A stretch of 10,211 bases of DNA, taken from contig PWSG01000036.1 in NCBI GenBank assembly GCA_003564055.1, forward strand, positions 1-10,211, written 5' to 3'. How positions within the stretch are numbered: the stretch's first letter is position 1; every line of letters begins with the position of its first letter. This document shows, piece by piece, positions 7,080 through 10,211 of the stretch. The position numbers and the translations under genes are program-made. The stretch is from Syntrophomonadaceae bacterium. Its GTDB lineage: Bacteria; Bacillota; Dethiobacteria; DTU022. The notes under the pieces are model-generated. The model saw only the letters and a program-made list of their open reading frames with translations. It ran no database searches and was not told the origin of the DNA.

Positions 7080-8021
7080 ATGCTTAACATTTTAAAAAAT
7101 ATTGGTCTCAAATACCCCATCATACAGGGGGGTATGGCAGTCAGGGTTTCTACGGCGCCTTTAGCAGGTGCAGTGGCCTGCGCAGGAGGAGTCGGGATTA
7201 TTGCCGCTACCGGTATGACAGTTGATGAGCTGCGCCTGGAAATCAGGGAAGCCAGGAGAATTGCAAAGAACGGAATAATCGGCGTAAATGTGATGTTTGC
7301 CGTGCGTGAATTTGCCACACTGGTTAAAACAGCCCTGCAGGAAAAAGTAGACTTGATAATTTCCGGCGCCGGTTTTTCAAGGGATATATTCAGCTGGGGC
7401 AAAGAAGCAGGAATACCGATTTTAACGATTGTTTCTACATCCAGGTTGGCTAAAATCGCCGAAAAATATGGCGCTTCTGCTGTTATCGCCGAAGGTTCCG
7501 AAGCAGGCGGTCACCTGGGCACAGACCTTCCAACAGCTGCAATAGTTCCCGAAATAAAAAGTGCCGTCAAGATACCGGTTATTGCCGCAGGTGGCATCAC
7601 TTATGAAAACGACATAGTTGAAATGATGCGCCTGGGAGCCGATGGTGTCCAGATGGCAACCCGCTTCGTTTTAAGCAAAGAATGCACCGTAGCGGACTCT
7701 TTTAAAGCACATTATTTAAATGCTCGCGAAGAAGATGTCGTGATTATCAAAAGCCCGGTCGGGTTGCCCGGTCGTGCTATTCGAAATGTTTTCTCAGAGG
7801 CGCTCGCCCGTGGGCAGAGCCCGGATATAAACTGCGATGACTGTCTCAAGATGTGCTCACGGGAATACTGCATCCTTGAAGCGCTTGAAAACAGCCGCCT
7901 GGGTCATATTGACCGGGGTGTAGTTTTTTCTGGCCAAAACGTGTTTAAAATTAAAGAAATCCTTTCGGTTAAGGAGATATTTAAGAGCCTGACAGGAGCA
8001 TTTTCAATAAAGACTGGTTAA
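7080..8021 (+). CDS. Nitronate monooxygenase / FabK-like FMN oxidoreductase with Cys cluster
   Basis: This is a 313-residue TIM-barrel flavoprotein of the NMO/2-nitropropane dioxygenase superfamily. Visible marks are Y-P-I-I-Q-G-G-M (12-19) at the FMN site, A-G-G-V-G-I-I (35-41), E-G-S-E-A-G-G-H145 with the catalytic histidine, P-V-I-A-A-G-G-I (166-173) and G-A-D-G-V-Q-M-A-T-R-F (186-196) for the FMN phosphate. Near the C-terminus C252-x2-C255-x3-C259-x4-C264 forms a four-cysteine cluster that could hold a metal or Fe-S centre; I recall related clostridial NMO-like proteins having it. Activity may be nitronate oxidation, enoyl-ACP reduction (FabK shares the H motif) or another NAD(P)H-flavin reaction. 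The FabK C-terminal region is not apparent, so NMO-like is preferred. AGGAAGGG lies 9 bases before the ATG. It follows the helicase by 77 bases with no terminator and may be co-transcribed; its own terminator follows. Confidence 0.87.
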   Translation: MLNILKNIGLKYPIIQGGMAVRVSTAPLAGAVACAGGVGIIAATGMTVDELRLEIREARRIAKNGIIGVNVMFAVREFATLVKTALQEKVDLIISGAGFSRDIFSWGKEAGIPILTIVSTSRLAKIAEKYGASAVIAEGSEAGGHLGTDLPTAAIVPEIKSAVKIPVIAAGGITYENDIVEMMRLGADGVQMATRFVLSKECTVADSFKAHYLNAREEDVVIIKSPVGLPGRAIRNVFSEALARGQSPDINCDDCLKMCSREYCILEALENSRLGHIDRGVVFSGQNVFKIKEILSVKEIFKSLTGAFSIKTG

Positions 8022-8080
8022 TTATGCCGCACATGGTGCAGCACAAACAACTCATTAAAGAAACAGTCTATAATATAATT

Positions 8081-8109
8081 CCAACCTCAGAAGGTTGGTT
8101 TTATTTTTT
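8081..8109 (+). terminator. Intrinsic terminator after the flavoprotein gene
   Basis: A perfect 7-bp stem CCAACCT / AGGTTGG (8081-8087 with 8092-8098), a 4-base loop and an 11-base run with ten T (8099-8109). It lies 60 bases past the stop codon and closes the helicase-flavoprotein unit. Confidence 0.92.
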
Positions 8110-8162
8110 CAGAACACATACTTTTTAACTAATTCTTGTAGGATTTAGAAGCTGCCGGGTCA

Positions 8163-8176
8163 AATACTATAGTATT
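8163..8176. promoter_or_regulatory. Perfect 14-bp palindrome before the transporter gene
   Basis: AATACTATAGTATT is a perfect palindrome ending 17 bases before the TTG start. Its right half can also be read as a -10 box (TATAGT, 8168-8173) with a weak -35 17 bases upstream, so a bound dimer would block the promoter. Twelve of its bases recur at 482-493. No regulator is assigned. Confidence 0.4.
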
Positions 8177-8193
8177 AAATAAAATTCAGGCAG

Positions 8194-9642
8194 TTGATCA
8201 TTATTACCAAAAAAATTAGCTCTTTAAATGCAGTATCTAAAAAACAAGTTGTTAGCATAAGCATAACACTGGCCTGCTTCTTAGTTATGTATTACTTTGC
8301 CATACCTGCCCTGGGGCAGGAAATGGGAGCAGCCCTGGCTGTTATTATTGCTGGTGTTTTACTCTGGGTGCTGGAGCCCCTGCCGTTATCACTGACCTGC
8401 TTAATAATAATTTTCGGCCTAATGATTACTGGAACGGGAAGCACAGAGGTTGTTTTGAGCGGGTTTAGCTCAGGTGCAACATTTTTAATCCTGACCGGCC
8501 TGATGATGGCCCAGGGTATTAGCAGCACAAACCTCGGGGAAAGAGCAGCATATCATATTGTCCTCAAGTTTGGAGCTTCTCCGCGCAGCAGCCTGATGGC
8601 CCTGTTAATCACTTTGCAGGTCCTGGCTCTTTTTATTCCGGCCACAGCAGTAAAAGCTACCCTGCTTCTGCCTATTATATTTACGCTGGGGAAAAACCTA
8701 GTTCAAACGGGAAGTCACTCACAGGTTTTCAAAATGCTGCTTTTGGGCCTGGCCTACGGAACACACGTTACAGCCCTGGCAGTTTTACCCGGGGCCCTGG
8801 GAAACGTAATTACAGCAGATTTAATCTCCGCCAATTTAGGATACGAGATGACCTACACCCGCTGGCTGGCTTATTTCGCTCCTATAAGTTTAACCCTGAT
8901 CCCATGCACCTGGCTAGTTTTGACTCTCGCATTCCCTGCAGGCAATGAAGGCAAACCTGTCAAGCACATCGCTTTCCTAAAACAAAAACTTGAGGAATTT
9001 GGCCCGCTGACAATCCGCGAAAAGCGGCTAGCCGCTATATTGATTATTACGGTGACTCTCTGGATGACAGATTTCATACACGGGTGGCCGACATTTGTTC
9101 CCGCCCTTCTGGCTGCAATTCTCATGGCCCTTCCGGGCATAGGTTTTATACCCTGGGATAAACTTTTACAAATTAACTGGGGCAACGTGCTGATGGTTGG
9201 AACTAATCTTTCCATGGGTATGGTTTTTATTAATACCGGAGCTGCGGGTTACATGGCATCTATACTTTTTCCCGATAGTATTATTCCTATTATATTTTCT
9301 TTCTCATTAGTCGGTTTTATACTAATGGGCGGGCTGGTACATTTTTATCATCTTTTCATCGGTAATGTGGCAACTTTAATTATTATCATGGTCCCCATGG
9401 TTTTAGAGCTGGGAACAAGGATAGGTATAAATCCTTTATACTGGGCTTTAATTACAGGTGCTTCAGGCCTTTTAGGTTTTATCCTTGTCATACAGACCAT
9501 GCCGGGGGTAATTGTTTACGGAACAGGAAAGCTAAACGCAATAGATTTTATAAAAGCCGGTATTCCGCTTACCCTGGCAAGCATTATAGTAGTTGCTGTC
9601 GCTGCCCGCTTCTGGTGGCCTTATTTAGATCTTGTATTTTAG
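8194..9642 (+). CDS. SLC13/DASS-type organic-anion transporter
   Basis: An integral membrane protein of about 482 residues with some eleven or twelve hydrophobic segments. The end matches the DASS family style: I-V-Y-G-T-G-K, D-F-I-K-A-G-I-P-L-T-L, then F-W-W-P-Y. The family imports di- and tricarboxylates or sulfate, usually with sodium. The two repeat-related substrate/sodium loops, normally S-N-T, are altered: P149-A150-T151 in I-P-A-T-A-V-K-A-T-L-L-L-P, with K154 close by, and G390-N391-V392 in F-I-G-N-V-A-T. The substrate may therefore differ. The start is uncertain: TTG at 8194 has only AGG a few bases before it, and the in-frame sequence upstream reaches a stop at 8176 with no better start. 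A single-gene unit after a terminator; no neighbouring enzyme reveals the substrate. Confidence 0.85.
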   Translation: MIIITKKISSLNAVSKKQVVSISITLACFLVMYYFAIPALGQEMGAALAVIIAGVLLWVLEPLPLSLTCLIIIFGLMITGTGSTEVVLSGFSSGATFLILTGLMMAQGISSTNLGERAAYHIVLKFGASPRSSLMALLITLQVLALFIPATAVKATLLLPIIFTLGKNLVQTGSHSQVFKMLLLGLAYGTHVTALAVLPGALGNVITADLISANLGYEMTYTRWLAYFAPISLTLIPCTWLVLTLAFPAGNEGKPVKHIAFLKQKLEEFGPLTIREKRLAAILIITVTLWMTDFIHGWPTFVPALLAAILMALPGIGFIPWDKLLQINWGNVLMVGTNLSMGMVFINTGAAGYMASILFPDSIIPIIFSFSLVGFILMGGLVHFYHLFIGNVATLIIIMVPMVLELGTRIGINPLYWALITGASGLLGFILVIQTMPGVIVYGTGKLNAIDFIKAGIPLTLASIIVVAVAARFWWPYLDLVF

Positions 9643-9706
9643 AATTAGATCCTTTCAAAAATAACCGGGACTAATTGTATACATAAAACGTCTTTAACAA
9701 TAGAAA

Positions 9707-9744
9707 GATACCTGTAACCACATCGCCAGCTAGTTACCTGTAAC
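9707..9744. repeat. Tandem operator-like sites before the DUF1847 gene
   Basis: GTTACCTGTAAC (9733-9744) is a 5-bp inverted repeat around CT. GATACCTGTAAC (9707-9718) is a near copy with one change. They share a 10-base identical core and are spaced 26 bases start to start, about 2.5 helical turns. Two like-oriented, near-palindromic sites about 70-105 bases before a start codon look like paired binding sites for a dimeric regulator. The regulator is not identified. Confidence 0.45.
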
Positions 9745-9813
9745 ATAAATAAACACGATTACTTGAAAATTTCACCCGAAAGCTTGCAAATACACTAAAG
9801 AAAAGGTGATTTC

Positions 9814-10211
9814 ATGTCTGGACAAATTAAATTTCCCGAATGCGCACTTTGCCAAGCACTGGCCTGCAGCAGCGGGTTGAAAAACAAGGCCCCTGACAAC
9901 TGCCCGATGGTAAAAGAGAATATTCTTTTGAAAAACTCTTTACACGAATATGAAGAAAATATGGTTCAAAAGCTTGCCTGCACTTCAGCGCTTGTTGAAG
10001 CTGAAGGATATTGCAACTGGACCAGAATTGAGGAAATAATTGCCTTTTCGCGCCGCTCAAATTTTAACCGAATTGGCCTTGCTTTTTGTATCGGCCTGCG
10101 CCGTGAAGCAAAGCGTTTTAGCGAGATTATGACGCAAAACGGCTTTGAAATGATTTCTGCTATCTGTAAGGCAGGTTCTGTCCCCAAGGAAGAACTGGGT
10201 CTGAAAGATAA
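9814..10211 (+). CDS. DUF1847 cysteine-cluster protein, N-terminal part
   Basis: The frame is open for 132 codons and runs off the right edge. The start at 9814 follows AAAGGTGA by a few bases. The N-terminus carries C10-x2-C13-x4-C18 and C30-P, a likely metal or Fe-S site. Then come E-A-E-G-Y-C-N-W-T-R-I-E-E-I-I-A-F, R-I-G-L-A-F-C-I-G-L-R-R-E-A and I-C-K-A-G-S-V-P-K-E-E-L-G, which I recognise as the conserved blocks of the DUF1847 family of anaerobes. Further cysteines sit in the blocks themselves. The family has no agreed function; the usual label is metal-binding protein. It starts 171 bases after the transporter, with tandem operator-like repeats between, so it is probably expressed separately. 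The C-terminal part is not visible. Confidence 0.88.
   Translation, partial: MSGQIKFPECALCQALACSSGLKNKAPDNCPMVKENILLKNSLHEYEENMVQKLACTSALVEAEGYCNWTRIEEIIAFSRRSNFNRIGLAFCIGLRREAKRFSEIMTQNGFEMISAICKAGSVPKEELGLKD

Noticed and set aside
8194..9642. Arginine/ornithine antiporter ArcD linked to arcA
   Set aside because: The C-terminal motifs fit SLC13/DASS; the gene is 3 kb away in another transcription unit.
1..10211. Mobile element, CRISPR array, phage or defence island
   Set aside because: No transposase, integrase, long terminal repeats, regularly spaced repeats or defence-type genes were seen; the genes are ordinary chromosomal ones.

Overview
The window looks like a stretch of chromosome from an anaerobic, low-to-moderate GC Gram-positive bacterium, most likely a member of the Clostridia (Peptococcaceae/Syntrophomonadaceae-like). 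I infer this from strong AGGAGG-type ribosome binding sites, common TTG/GTG starts, TTGACA/TATAAT-type promoters, short intrinsic terminators and the gene set: a class II fructose bisphosphatase, an arginine deiminase, a CshA-type helicase, a DUF1847 protein and a small 2x[4Fe-4S] protein. No transposase, integrase, CRISPR array, rRNA or tRNA was found. The species cannot be told from the sequence.

Layout. Bases 1-330 (minus) hold the N-terminal part of a lipoprotein that runs off the left edge. A 335-bp AT-rich gap follows, with a near-consensus promoter reading right into a small 8-cysteine ferredoxin-like protein (666-872, plus). Converging on it is a serine racemase / serine-threonine dehydratase-type PLP enzyme (922-1875, minus). 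Divergent from that enzyme is a UspA-type universal stress protein (true start about 2137, plus). It converges on an arcA-glpX pair on the minus strand (arcA 3705-4928, then glpX 2671-3657), and a two-way terminator lies at the meeting point.

From about 5070 everything reads rightwards. A cold-shock protein has a long leader and a textbook terminator. It is followed by a CshA-like DEAD-box RNA helicase (575-base start corrected to 5575), a nitronate monooxygenase/FabK-like flavoprotein with a C-terminal four-cysteine cluster, a second clear terminator, a SLC13/DASS-type membrane transporter with unusual substrate-motif residues, and the 5' part of a DUF1847 cysteine-cluster protein cut by the right edge.

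How the genes fit together. Most transcription units here have one or two genes, so this is a mixed housekeeping/metabolic neighbourhood and not one dedicated system. Two pairings make sense. The cold-shock RNA chaperone and the RNA helicase both remodel RNA. The arginine deiminase and gluconeogenic phosphatase appear co-transcribed. Amino-acid catabolism (PLP dehydratase/racemase, arginine deiminase), gluconeogenesis (GlpX) and an organic-anion transporter together suggest growth on amino or organic acids. Three separate cysteine-cluster proteins (666, 7080, 9814) fit an anaerobic, metal-cofactor-rich lifestyle. I see no convincing new multi-gene system. The most unusual points are the tandem operator-like repeats before the DUF1847 gene, the altered SNT motifs of the transporter, the serine-racemase signature, and the standalone arcA-glpX arrangement.
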